Source of the DNA: Arion vulgaris
Taxonomy: Eukaryota > Mollusca > Gastropoda > Stylommatophora > Arionidae
Direction: 5' to 3'
Assembly: GCA_020796225.1 (NCBI GenBank)
Contig: CM036753.1
Span: 76,931,865-76,995,864 of the forward strand
Length of the DNA: 64,000 nt
The notes under the pieces were generated by a model that was not told the DNA's origin, searched no databases, and worked only from the letters and a program-made list of their open reading frames with translations. Made by a program: the position numbers and the translations under genes. Of this stretch, positions 13,831 to 24,193 are shown in pieces; position 1 is the first letter of the stretch; every line of letters begins with the position of its first letter.

Positions 13831-16429
13831 AACATGTCATCCCACTTCCCGCAACATTAAGTCAACAAACCAACCCTGCACAAACCCAACAAAGCCCAAA
13901 CTAAACCCCCAACGTTTTTGTAATTAAAAACCCCCGCCGAGAACATCAATACTACCAAAAAGAATTATCAACCACCAATTATTAAAACCACCAAAAAATC
14001 CCTGATCCATTTAGAACCCTTTTTGGAACATCATCTACAGAGATCAGTGAAACTCCGGGGTTTCAAAAAAGATTCCTGAGGCTATTTATGGGCCCCCTGT
14101 TTTATATTTCCCAAAGTCTGTGTGTGGGTTTACTTAAAGGGGTTTCCCTCCACAAAACACCAAAGTTGGAGAAAAAAAACGAGACCACAATAAGGGTTTA
14201 AAAGGGAAAGATTTTCGAAAACGGGTAATATTGTTTTTAATAATTAAAAAACCAAAAGGGTTTCTATCCTATCCAATTTTGTTTACAATTTGTCGTGGGG
14301 CCCCAGGGTAACAAAAATATAAAAAGATTTTGATGAGATGTTTTAAAAAAAGGGAAAAACGACCCTTTTTATAGATAAAAATGTCATTTGATTGTTCAAA
14401 CAAGGACCTCAAACCCCCTCCCAAAAATTCACCAAAGAGGTAAAAAAATTGCATGGGACTAAAAAAATTTTTAAAAGGAAAAATTTTTAAATAGAATCAA
14501 TTTTTCGTTTTTTTAAAAAAATAAAACCAATTTTATCCCAACGTGAAACCCCAAAATTTATTACATTTACCAAGTTGACCATCAAACATGGCGTCATCAT
14601 TTCTGTTTTAAAAACAATGCGCTAAGATACGCATTGTCATTTTCCCGCACCCCAAATTTGATTATTCAACAACGGGAAAAATTTAATGTCAAAGCTCAAA
14701 CGAACTTTAATTTGAAAAAAGATAAATATTAGGTTTTGGGTTTAAAATTTTCCCAGGTCATTTTTTTTGTTAATTCAAATATTATTATATGAATGCCACC
14801 TAAGGTTTTAGCCGTCCAGAATCAACTGAAACGAAGAGCAACAAGTAGGTCTGTAGAAAATGTGGTGATATCAGGAAATCGGAAGGGGGCCAATAGGTCG
14901 AGAATGGCCAATGCTAGAGTTCAAAAAAGGGGGTGCCGGTTAACTTTTTCGGGAAACTAAAAGGAACGCATTTGATAAAAGAATCGAAAGACATTCAACA
15001 AACAGCCGTCCGACTCGAACAAGACGCCGACGACGAGACAAACACGAGTTGCCAAATGGTCTTTTGGGGGGAAAAGAAGATTCAACCAACCCCGTAATCT
15101 TTAATACGAAAAATACCCAAAATTACCATTGGGGGATTGACACCATTTGTCCTCACTAAAGGCAAAATGGGTTGCAAAAACCGAATTTTGCCTGCATTAC
15201 AAGGGAAACCCCAGGAAAAGTTAAAAACTGGTTTTTGGGCGAATATTTACCCTTTAACCTTTTTAAAAAAATCACAAAATACAACCCTGTTTTAGGGTGA
15301 ATCTTTTGGCACAATTCCCCCAATTTCATCAAGGATTTATTCAACCTTTTTAAATTCCAAGGCGGCATCATTTAATTTGGGTTTACCCTTTCCACAACCA
15401 AATGAAGTCCCAAAATTTTCAAATTTACTTTATGGGGGGAATGAAGAAGCCTTTGCAAAAAAGCGCATCAATTGTAATTCCCGGAACTAATCACAATACA
15501 TGTTAACAAACGATGCTAACACAAATTTAAAAAAGTTATGTTAGAAGTTTCAAGACTGTAAGACAGGTTTCCCACTGACGAACCCGAAAATTTGCAAATA
15601 AGTACTAATAGAACAACTTCAAGAAAAAGTTTTAAATATTCTACAGAATTACGGGGACTATCTGTGGTTGTGCCAAGTGCTATACTTTCTTAAGAAAAAC
15701 AAAGGGCAATAAAATAAATGTTGATTGCCAAAAAAAAAAACCCGGGGAAAAGGAAACCATGTAAAATAATCGATACCCGTTATTGATATGGGAAAGGAAG
15801 GGTTTATTATTTTAACAGAATTTTAATTTCCAACCCAGTGGAAGTACCACGTGTTATCATTAAAGTTTGGTTTTGCCGATTATTTCCCACGAAATCTAAG
15901 CACCTAGACTTTGGAATGGGGCGGGGGTTTTAATGCCCCGAGGCGGAATGTTATAAAACAAACCATTTTAACGGCTGTGCCAAAAGGGGAAGATGGTTTT
16001 TCCCGGATACCATTGATCCCATCTGATAAATTGAATTCAAAGGTACAAAATTTTGATAGACTTTCTTTTTTCGTCTATAAACAAAGCACAAGGAAAATCA
16101 AATAAGGGAAGATTGAATTGGGGATTGGAAATGTTTGAAAAGGTTTTAAAATATGGAAAAAGTCTAGAGTTAAAATAGAACAAATTTTTATGTGCTTTAA
16201 ACGACGGGAAAAAATGAATGTTGTTTTTCTATCAGGCCCTAGCTGATAAAAAATATAACTTACAAAATTAAAGAAGATGATATTTTGGGAAAATTTTAAA
16301 AACTCATCAAGGATTAATAAAAACTTTTACCCAAAGGGTTAACAGCAAATTTTTAAAATAAAAAAAAGGGAAATCCGTTTTAACCCTCACTGCTATAATA
16401 ATAATAATTCCCCCTCAAAAAACCCTTAT

Positions 16430-17555
16430 ACGTTACATAGGGGCCGTAATTTCTCCATACCGCCATCCTTGGGGAACCTGCTCAATTCCCCCAAGGAACT
16501 GAGGGCCGATATTTCTGCCCTTCAGCAAAACCTTTTGGGCTCCCCTTTGGGGCGACCCCTCTTTTTTGAACCCTTTTTATCCCACTTTTTGCCTGCTTTT
16601 ATATTTTTTGTTGATCATTTCTCCCCAATGGCCCAAAATATTTCCATCTTCTTTTTTAAATAGTTTGTCACTTTGGGGGTTTACCAGACATGTTTTCTGA
16701 TTTCCCTCACTTCCTGGGAAATTTTCCCTTTATATTTTATTATTTTTCCCCAGACATCTATTTTCAAACACCCAAATTTTTTTCTATATTTTTTGGGGCA
16801 TTTTTCCCAAACCCCGCTGGTAATGTTGATTGGGTAAACATTTAAATTGAAAAAATTTTAATTTTTGTTTTAATTATATAACTTTGGGGGTTCCATATTT
16901 TTTTTTTGACCCTTTGTAAAACTGATGTTGCTTTTCCAATTGTACAAATTTCTTTTTTAAAATTTCCGTAAAACTTCCTACCTAAATAGGGGAACGTTTT
17001 TTTATTTTTTTTCATTTTGACCCCGTGGGGATATCTGCATTATTTGGCCCTAGGTGTCTACATTATATTTGTTTTTTTTATTTTATCTGCAGTCCAACTT
17101 TTGATGCTATAGATGACAAGTTGTCTGTTTTTCTTTGCATATTTTGGTTGTTTCTACTTAACAAGGCAATATCATCTGCAAAATCCAAATCTTCTAGTTG
17201 ACTATTTTCTACCCAATCGATGCCAGTTTCGCCCTGCAACATTTTCGCATCACCCAGTCAATGGCCTCTCTAAACAATAGCGGAGATAGAATACAGCCTT
17301 GCTTTACTCCGGTTTCAACCATAAACCAGTCGCTGTGTCCACCATCAGTGCGAACTGCACACTGTGAACCATCATAGAGGCTCTTAATAACGTTTATTAT
17401 TTTGTCTGGTATTCCATAGCATCTCAGAATATTCCACAGAGAGATTCTGTGTAGACTATCCAAGGCTTTTTTAAAATCGATGAAATTTAGTATGCGTGGT
17501 TGTTGCTTCTCAATATGTTCCTCCAAAATTAGTCGTAGGGTAATACTTCTGGATG
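16430..17555 (-). pseudogene. LINE reverse transcriptase fragment crossing the quality switch
   Basis: The reverse strand of 17,209-17,545 encodes RT core motifs: FIDFKKALDSLHRISLWNIL, then YGIPDKIINVIKSLYDG, then GVKQGCILSPLLF. After a one-base frameshift near 17,240, the catalytic box FADDIALL is at 17,160-17,200. Towards lower coordinates the ORF continues in the low-accuracy region with traces of RRWKYFG and ELSR...WR-type C-terminal motifs down to about 16,430. In a LINE this protein would copy its RNA at a nicked target. This copy is 5' truncated and broken. At 17,550 it abuts the hAT fragment. Confidence 0.8.
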
Positions 17556-17888
17556 AAAGTTGTGATATCACTTGTAAATCACAGCTGTCAACCGCCTTAA
17601 GATATGCATTAAATAGTATTGTTTATGAAAGATGTGTTGGATTTACCGACGTTAGTGAGGACACAACCTCAGAAGGTTTGTGTAAACATATTGTTAGCAT
17701 GGCAGAAGAGTACAAACTTCGGAAGAAGTTAGTTGGACAAATTTATGATGGAGCGTACGTGATGGCAGGTCATTTGAATGGCTTACAAAAAAGGTTATAA
17801 ATTTTTACCCAAATGCACTCCTTACCCATTGTTATGTCCATACATTGAATCTACAACAACATTTGATAACTATCAAAGAATGCAAGAA
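17550..17888 (+). pseudogene. hAT-type transposase fragment (DUF4371), part 1
   Basis: The frame from LLDESCDITCKSQLSTALRY through CVGFTDVSED and LVGQIYDGAYVMAGHLNGLQ matches the DUF4371/ZMYM-like hAT transposase family. The family motifs DE.TDI..K.Q and YDGA..M.G are visible. The frame shifts at an A run near 17,795 and then reads NALLTHCYVHTLNL and IKECK. No N-terminal zinc finger (BED or TTF type) is present. The fragment is cut at 17,890 by a LINE end and resumes near 18,205. It abuts an antisense LINE at 17,550. Confidence 0.85.
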
Positions 17889-18204
17889 GAGACCGGCAGA
17901 GGAATGAAGACATCAGGAAAAAATTGGTACAACATCAGTACTAAACATCATCAAGAAACAACAAATTAAATGGTTCGGTCACATAAGCAGATTACCAACA
18001 GACAGTGCACCTCAAAGAGCAATGCTGCTCCGATACAATGGGTACAACACAAAAGGCAGGCCACGAAAAGATGAACTTCAGAGATAACAGAGGCGACGAA
18101 AGACACTATCTACGAAGCGTACACAAAGGTCCGTTTTAGAAATCTCAGAAATCTATTTTTGACCTGACGCTGTGAGGAAAAACATAATTGGAGAAAAGAA
18201 AGAA
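17889..18204 (+). mobile_element. LINE 3' fragment inserted in the hAT transposase
   Basis: The forward frame reads SVLNIIKKQQIKWFGHISRL, then PQRAMLLRYNGYNTKGRPRK, the usual C-terminal end of a LINE ORF2. About 130 bases of 3' sequence follow (TTTTTGACCTGACGCTGTGAGG, then GAGAAAAGAAAGAAAG). It separates two colinear parts of the hAT protein, so it inserted after the hAT copy. The family also has damaged copies at 0.4 and 4.4 kb. I found no clear target duplication. Confidence 0.75.
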
Positions 18205-18326
18205 AGAATGGCCTTTCAGCATTTTTGGCTAAATCGTCCAAGAAAACATTATCTCTTCAAGAATTTCTTTCCAGTAAGATGCCAACTGTTGCACCCACCA
18301 AGTGGAACTTCACTTCTAGATTAGTA
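18205..18326 (+). pseudogene. hAT-type transposase fragment (DUF4371), part 2
   Basis: Reading GLSAFLAKSSKKT, LQEFLSSKMPTVAPTKWNF and TSRLV resumes the same DUF4371 protein. APT[RK]W.F.SRLV is a recognisable family motif. It is in order and on the same strand as part 1. It is cut off at 18,326 by an antisense LINE RT fragment, so the catalytic C-terminal and hAT dimerisation regions are missing. Confidence 0.8.
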
Positions 18327-18635
18327 CATGTCAAACCAGTCTGATGTATCATCACATGTTCTTCCAGCCGCCACTTGATCACTATAAAGTTCTCTTATTA
18401 TCTGTATCAAATGTAATGGAAATCCCATTTCTCCCATAATCTTCCACAATTCCTGATGCTCTACACAATCAAATGCCTTTGAGTAGTCAATAAAGCGTGA
18501 GTATAGATCTACATTATACTCTCTAGATTTTTCTATGATTGTTCTCATGTTAAATATATGGTCACGTGCACCTCTGTTCCGTCTAAACCCAGCTTGTGTT
18601 ATGTTGATATTTTCTTCCATTTTCCTATACAATCT
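18326..18635 (-). pseudogene. LINE reverse transcriptase fragment
   Basis: The reverse frame reads TQAGFRRNRGARDHIFNMRT, then [20 protein letters not shown], then GFPLHLIQIIRELYSDQ. These are RT fingers and palm motifs, including the D of FIDYSKAFD. It breaks off at the hAT junction before the RQGC and YADD boxes. A substitution replaces the usual text before TSDWF. It is a dead fragment of about 100 codons. Confidence 0.8.
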
Positions 18636-18639
18636 TCCC

Positions 18640-18904
18640 GTTAGGTACTACCCGATTAAAAATCAATCGACAGTAAATAATAGGAGTATAATCTTGCAGA
18701 GTGGGAGTTGAGCATGAGGTTGACAACCCATTCCTGTAGAAGATATTGTGTGATGGAACCAGAAGCAAGATATGTTACACCGCGTGAGGGCATTGACGTC
18801 AAACAAGCAACTGGTTTCACATGGAAGTAAAAAAAAAAGAAATATATAAAGACGAAAGATTAACTTCATTTCTTTTCTTATTTTCTTCTTCCAACGCTCC
18901 ATAT
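18640..18904. other. No gene seen
   Basis: AT-rich sequence with an A-run region near 18,828. I see no supportable coding or repeat structure. Confidence 0.5.
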
Positions 18905-19275
18905 TGATCGTTTGTTAATCACTCTGTGTGATTTGTATGTGATCTGAGCCTAACAGAGATTGTACGTTGTACCAGTTATGCGCCTACAAGTAGGCTAGCA
19001 CATCCGTTTTTTCGACGCTTATTATTTACTAGGTAGCTTCCTAGGTCCTACATCAGTCACCTTTTACAACATGCTTTGTAAGTCGCAGTGGTGCTACTCT
19101 TTGCTCTCCTTGCGGGCCCAGGCACCACACGGGCGGAACCGGGTTTCTACATATGGCTTCGTTCCCTCCGTAGAAATTACATACCGCCGAGATTGTTACC
19201 CAAAGCGCGAACCACTAACTTTCAGAACGCCAGGTAAACTACTTAATCACTTTGCCATAGATACCTCCCTGGTTT
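18905..19275 (-). repeat. SINE A, longest copy
   Basis: On the minus strand the element has a possible tRNA-like head (TAGTTTACCTGG as box A and GTGGTTCGCG as box B, near 19,205-19,260). A body follows, then a central core GCATGTTGTAAAAGGTGACT and an end CACACAGAGTGATTAACAA. Copies sharing body and end are at 51,062-51,278 (+) and 62,885-63,075 (-), and there is a damaged one at 10,760-10,990 (+). The core is also shared with SINE B (35.3, 63.4 kb). It is noncoding and needs a partner LINE to move. Confidence 0.65.
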
Positions 19276-19399
19276 CACGAAACATCCAGAGGAACGTTGG
19301 AAAGAGAGTTTACAGATTGTGGTCTAACGTGACAATTGATGGAAAGGCGATAGAACATCAACAATGGAAATCTGGTTGTTTTTGGGGAAGGGGGAGGGG

Positions 19400-19590
19400 G
19401 GTTCGATCCAGAAGCACAGCTCTTCGGCTTGGTGCTTTGGACATCGTAACCCTTCGGTTTGGTGCCACGAACACCGTAAATCTGGAGAACCTGTGACTTT
19501 TCTACCAGCCCGTGGAATTGAACCTGCACTCATAGAGGGCTTGTCACCCGTTGTCCAACGCGCTACGAACACGCTGGGCAGGCGGGCATA
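19400..19590 (-). repeat. SINE T (tRNA-derived)
   Basis: The minus strand starts with CGTGTTCGTAGCGCGTTGGA (box A) and carries GGTTCAATTCC (a perfect box B match). The body continues AAGTCACAGGTTC...CACCAAACCGAAGGGTTACGA and ends at AGAGCTG...CTTCTGGATCG. Sibling copies are at 22,918-23,121 and 33,068-33,262. Open frames on both strands here are incidental. The copy has lost a clear poly(A) tail, and I see no target duplication. Confidence 0.8.
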
Positions 19591-19599
19591 GCTTGTCAT

Positions 19600-19800
19600 T
19601 AACGAAGACATGTTTGTATGCCATATAACTTGTCATTAAAGAAGACATGTTTGTATGCCATATAACTTTTCATGTAATTGCACTAGCCATGCAGTCATTC
19701 AATATCACAGACTTATGTTCCTCCTGTTCTACACCGATAAAAAGCAATACTACAGGCAGTATCGACAGTTTGATATATAAGTATCTAAACTCAATAGCTT
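19600..19800. repeat. Short duplicated segment
   Basis: ACTTGTCATTAAAGAAGACATGTTTGTATGCCATATAACTT is nearly repeated as two adjacent units at about 19,592-19,668. The rest of the stretch shows no gene. Confidence 0.6.
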
Positions 19801-20095
19801 TTGAAACGAACTGACTGTGCATATTTGGAGTCTATCATTAGGAGACGAAGATGGAGGTGGTTTGGACATGTATGTCGTATGTCGGGGAGGGGGCATTGGC
19901 TATGACAGCTCTCAGATGGACAGCGGATGGGAAGAGAAGGCCTGGACGTCTAAAGGAAGCATGGAGAAAAACGGTGGAGAGAGAGTTGAAGGAGTGTGGC
20001 CTGACGTAGGAGACGGTTGGTAGAAAGGCAGCAGAACGGCAACAGTGGAAGTCTCTTGTGGAAGCCTTATGTGTCAATTGGAACACAAAGAGGAT
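19800..20095 (+). pseudogene. LINE ORF2 C-terminal end
   Basis: The frames read IIRRRRWRWFGHVCRM, then ALRWTADGKRRPGRLKEAWR, TVERELKECGL, and RKAAERQQWKSLVEALCV. This is a typical LINE C-terminal tail that follows the RT domain. Frame changes occur at the G run near 19,890 and near 20,005. A more decayed copy of the same end lies at 40,600-40,955. Confidence 0.75.
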
Positions 20096-20296
20096 ATAGA
20101 TAGAAACTCAACAAGTGAAACTTGACAATGTTTGTTTAACAACGAGATATCAAGTTATACATAAGAGCGTCTTCTATGGAGAGATTGGTGTTAATATTCA
20201 TCATGCTTGTCCCTTTTTATATGAAAAATCAAGAAATTAATAATGTGGATTACAATCCTGTTAGTTATAATAATACCAGTTTTGGAATACCCTGAA

Positions 20297-20505
20297 GAAA
20301 AACTGTAGGCTTTCATATCAACAAGTGGTTTTTCTTGTATTCTAGAGAACAAGCAAAACTGTAGGCTTTCATATCAACAAGTGGTTTTTCTTGTATTCAA
20401 GAGAACAAGCAAAACTGTAGGCTTTTATATCAACAAGTGGTTTTCTCGGTATTCAAGAGAACAAGCAAAACTGTAGGCTTTTATATCAACAAGTGGTTTT
20501 CATCA
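20297..20505 (+). repeat. Tandem repeat, about 58 bp, 4 units
   Basis: Four units start with AAAACTGTAGGCTTTCATAT, run through CAACAAGTGGTTTTTC, and end in GAGAACAAGC. The last unit runs directly into the LINE tail at 20,510. Confidence 0.85.
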
Positions 20506-20509
20506 ACAA

Positions 20510-20830
20510 GAAAGCTCATCATTAATATAAGAAAGAGGCAATCATCATTCCTCGGGCATGTGATGAGGAGGGGAGGTTTAGAACACATTGTGACAACCGG
20601 TAAGATCGAGGGTAGACGAGACAGAGAAAGACAGAGAGAGAAAATTTTGGATAGCCGGACTTCATGGCACGGTAGAGCGTCAACATCTGAGTTGATAGCA
20701 AACACCAACGACAAAGATTTGTGGAGATCCATGATCGCCTACGCCAGCCGGCACAGCATCTGATGATGAGGACATACAAAACCCTTTACAGGGCGTAGCC
20801 GTCTGCCGCAGAGATTAAATATTACAAAAT
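20510..20830 (+). pseudogene. LINE ORF2 C-terminal end with 3' sequence
   Basis: The open frame reads RKRQSSFLGHVMRRGGLEHI, then GRRDRERQREKILD, TSELIANTNDKDLW and MIAYASRHSI, stopping at 20,763. It is the same family as the better copy at 47,535-48,089. The 3' part contains GTAGCCGTCTGCCGCAGAG. It is 5' truncated, beginning at the tandem repeat. Confidence 0.8.
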
Positions 20831-20969
20831 CAACTTACATGTATAAAACGCTTTAGGCTCGTTGACAAGTTCGCGTTTTTTTGACTACATGTTCATTTGT
20901 GTTCCAAACATTTTTTCTTTTTTATCTTCACTAGGCGCTCCTGTCGTTTGATGTGTCCAAGATATTTAA

Positions 20970-21530
20970 TTGTCCTTGATTTTATATTATTTAATAGTCA
21001 ACTCTCTTTAGTATCAAGCTGTTGCAGAACAGAAGCATTTGTTCTGTTTTAAATTTAATAGACTCTTTAGACAAGCTGTTGCAGAACAGAAGCATTTGTT
21101 CTTAAAATTTTATCATTATTAAAATGACCACCTAGACAAACGGCAGAACCAAAGCATTCTCTTGATTTTATATTATTTAATCCCTTCTTTATCAATCTCT
21201 CAGCTAATATTTTTTCTATATATTTAATAGCAATTTTGTTCAATGTTGCAGAACATGAAGCATTTTTTCATTAAGTATTTATAGAATTGTTCAAGTTTTG
21301 CAGAACAGACTTTATTCTGTTTTTATTGATTTAATAGCCAACCTTTGTATCAAGATTAAAAGAAGAGCCCTATTATATATTAAATGCATCGTCTTAGTAT
21401 CAAGCTTTCACAACATTTTCTTGATTTTGTATTTTTTAATCAGTTCTGACTCTCTTTGTCAACCATGTTGCAGACCATCAACATTTGTCCTTCTGTCTTC
21501 CACGATCTCTCCATTCCCTGAATTTTACCT
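20970..21530 (+). repeat. Degenerate tandem repeat, about 70-80 bp
   Basis: The motif TTGATTTTATATTATTTAAT, then TATCAAGCTGTTGCAGAACA, then GAAGCATTTGTTC returns about six times with strong drift, at about 20,975, 21,045, 21,160, 21,220, 21,320 and 21,420. It explains the short open frame at 21.3-21.5 kb. Confidence 0.65.
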
Positions 21531-21609
21531 GTAGTCACCAAATGTTCTCTCTCTCTCTTGCGTTCCCAGCCTAGACTGATGGACCAACTTTTATCATGAA
21601 TTTTACTGT

Positions 21610-22640
21610 TTTTTTTTTTTTTTATGCCCCACCAAATGTTCTAAACCTTCTCTTCGCATTATATGCCCGAAGAACCTTGATTGTCGGATTCTTATTCTTT
21701 TGATAAGGTTTCTTTATGTGCAGGCCTGATTTAAAACCTCTGCATTTGTTTTCTTTGCTGTCCATGGAATTTTCAGCATTCTTCTGTAAAACCACATCTC
21801 TGTGGCTTCCAATGATCGTGTTGATTGTTTGTTCATTGTCCATGATTCGCTGCCATACATAAGTATTGGTTTAATATAGCACTGGAGTACTTGTTTTCAT
21901 AATGGCATTGGTAGTGAGTTCAAGCATAGTGTGTTCTTCATTTTCATAAAAGCTGCTTTCGTTTGAGCTATTCTACTCCTAATCTCTGTTGTACATTTTC
22001 CATCTGATGTTAGGAATGTTCCCAGATACTTGAATCGATGGACTTGTTTCAGTGTTGTGTTATTTATTTTGATATTACATTTTTGGTGTTTCCTGTTTCT
22101 TGGAGACAACCATAAACTCTGTTTTCTTTATATTCATGCTTAATCCTTTCTTTTCACTTTCTCTCACTAGTATGTCTATCAAGTCTTGTAGATCTTGTTC
22201 ATTTGTAGCCATGAGAATTGTGTCATCAGCGTATCTTAGGTTGTTTATATTTTGTCCACCGACTGCTATTCCTGTCTATTCTTCTATAGATCTCATGATG
22301 TTTTGATATATAAGTTGAACAGGTCTGGTGAGAGTACGCACTCTTGTCGTACTCCTAACTGTATCGCCTGATAGATTCCAATCTTATTCTCTAGTCTTAT
22401 AGCTGCGCTTTGTTGCCAGTACATATTCTTGATCAGTCTCAGATCTTTCCCATCAATATTTATACTTTCTAACATGCTGATTATTTCTCCATGTTTTACT
22501 TTATCGAACGCCTTTGAGTAGTCTATGAAACATAGGTATAATTACAACTTCATTTCTATTGATCTTTGCATTATTGTTCCTACTGTATATATTGCGTTGT
22601 TTGTTCCTCTGCGCTCAACAAAGCCACAGAGTACAGATAC
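21610..22640 (-). pseudogene. LINE reverse transcriptase, long degenerate copy
   Basis: Read on the minus strand from 22,640 down: [55 protein letters not shown], then YADDTILMATNEQDL near 22,185-22,245 (the catalytic box). Next come NNTTLKQVHRFKYLGTFLTS, ESWTMNKQS and FFGHIMRREGLEHL at the end. Frames shift several times and stops occur between blocks. It ends at a run of 15 A (minus strand) at 21,611-21,625, directly after LEHL. It is the same family as 47,535-48,089. The normal last 60 or so codons are missing. Confidence 0.85.
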
Positions 22641-22904
22641 ATAACGATGATACGGATCCTTACACATAATAAATGTACAGTGTTAATAGCAATATCTACT
22701 TAGAACATTACAACATACCAGTCAGTTAACTATAGATCCAAGTTTCAAACTATTTAAAAATATATATATATGGAAGTTATTCTTTTAACATTATTACTTC
22801 CCCTACACTGGCATTGCATCCGTTTAATCGTCTATCTTGTCTTATCACGGTCACTAACTGACGTCATATCCTTTCATGTCAATATCGTTTCTAGTAAACC
22901 ATTC
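22640..22904. other. No gene seen
   Basis: AT-rich sequence with a short (TA)n run near 22,760. There is no coding or repeat structure that I can support. Confidence 0.5.
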
Positions 22905-22917
22905 AATCTGGCAATCT

Positions 22918-23121
22918 TTTTTTTTTTTCGATACAGAAGCACTTGAGCTTTCAGCTCTTCGGCTGGTGCCATGGACATCGTAACCCTTCGGTTCGGTGCC
23001 TCGAACACCGTGAATCTGGGGAACCTGTGGCTTTTCTGCCAGCCCGCGAAATGGAACCCGCACTCACAGAGGGCTAGTCACCCGCAGTCCAACGCGCTAC
23101 GAACACGCTGGGCAGGCGGGT
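22918..23121 (-). repeat. SINE T, complete copy with target duplication
   Basis: The minus strand begins CCCGCCTGCCCAGCGTGTTC and carries TAGCGCGTTGGAC (box A) and GGGTTCCATTT (box B). It ends CTTCTGTATCG followed by an A run. The 13-bp direct repeat AATCTGGCAATCT flanks it exactly at 22,905-22,917 and 23,122-23,134. A tRNA-derived head, poly(A) tail and intact duplication point to a LINE-mobilised SINE that inserted relatively recently. Confidence 0.9.
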
Positions 23122-23164
23122 AATCTGGCAATCTAAAGACCTTAGTATATGTTATTGGTTATTG

Positions 23165-24184
23165 GTTACTAAACTGACGTCATTGCACTCCGGGCAGACC
23201 CATAGGTGCTCAGTCTCCCCAACAGATACCGAAGAGTATGCATACTGATGGTTCCTGTGGTTCGCTGATTAAACACACCTCTCACTCTGCCTCTCAGGCA
23301 TCCAGTTCGACTTGAACAACTGGTAACTCCAAACTGCCTAAATCTCTTGATCGATTCAACATCGATTTTAGTGTCCTCATCCAACAGACAGTTGCGAAGA
23401 GACCGAAGAATATCCCCTTATCCATCTTCAACTCCCCAACAATCGATGCTGTTGATGCAAACCTGCCCGCTCTCTCATTACCATAAACACCCGCATGCCC
23501 AGGACAGTATATCCACGTAAGCCGCTGGAGGTTAGAAACTTTTATAGACGACATCCACTCATACCGAAACCTGCCCTTCTGGATCTTGTGAAGCATCGAC
23601 TGAGAGTCAGATACAACAACTACCCCAGTAAATGAAGTCCCAGAAATCCAATAGAGGGCAGCAGTAACGGCCTCAACCTCCATCCTCATACTAGAAGGAA
23701 GTAGTCGTCCTGTATGCCCCACTTCGCTCTGCAACAACCCTACCATGCGCATTAGTCAACAAACCCCAGCCGGATTTCTCACCACATTGAACCGACCCAT
23801 CAGTATATATAACAACAGCATCATCTCTTGCATTATCTTCTATCAGCTGCTTAACTTCGAGATTAGCCTTCATGTTGCCCCAATCTCTAAATTCTCTTCC
23901 AAGAGTAATGATAACGTTGAGATAGTTGGTCATGCTACCATCTGTTGGGATCCATTCTTCCCTTTTGGTAGGTCGCAACCGTAGTCACCTGGCCAATTGT
24001 TCTCTCAGCCTGGGCCATCCACGACATGCCACGCTTGATTCTCGTGCCCTTAACATCATTAGTGTTCCTGTGTAGTGGATGTCTCTTATCCGAGTAACAA
24101 CAAAGTTGTTGTTTAAATTCCCAAACGTATCCTGTTTAAACCTAATTAATAACTCGCATATATGCCTTGGTTTGGGCGATTGCA
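23165..24184 (-). pseudogene. Jockey-like LINE: RNase H part
   Basis: This is the downstream half of an element interrupted at 24,194. On the minus strand it begins SRHAIAQTKAYMRV. After a short foreign stretch it reads HPLHRNTNDVKGTR and WMAQAERTIGQV. It continues with RNase H motifs: VVIYTDGSVQCGEKSGWG (first catalytic D), MRMEVEAVTAALYW (E), VVVSDSQSML (D) and WIYCPGHAGVYGNERAG (the HxGxxGNE..D-type box). It ends TTGTISMHTLRYLLGRLSTY near 23,200. Frame breaks occur near 23,720, 23,930 and 23,310. RNase H would remove template RNA during reverse transcription. Confidence 0.85.
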
Positions 24185-24193
24185 TGACGGGAG

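Larger units (their letters stand above)
1..17040. other. Low-accuracy consensus region
   Basis: Runs of four or more identical bases are far denser here than in the rest of the window, and copies of repeats known from the clean part are altered towards homopolymers. In the satellite at 11.2-13.8 kb, TTCTATCTAAC becomes TTCCCCCCTAA and CATACACAAC becomes CATAAAAAC in many units. LINE and SINE copies at 0.4, 3.8, 4.4 and 10.8 kb align with clean copies at 18.1, 25.9, 17.9 and 51.1 kb but carry the same kind of damage. Apart from the pieces listed separately I see no supportable gene here, and open frames in this stretch should not be read as proteins. That this is an assembly or base-calling artefact is inference from these comparisons. 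Confidence 0.8.

Noticed and set aside
17480..17550. Upstream extension of the hAT frame (MKFSMRGCC...)
   Set aside because: These codons are the antisense of the LINE RT fragment; the hAT protein starts at about 17,550.
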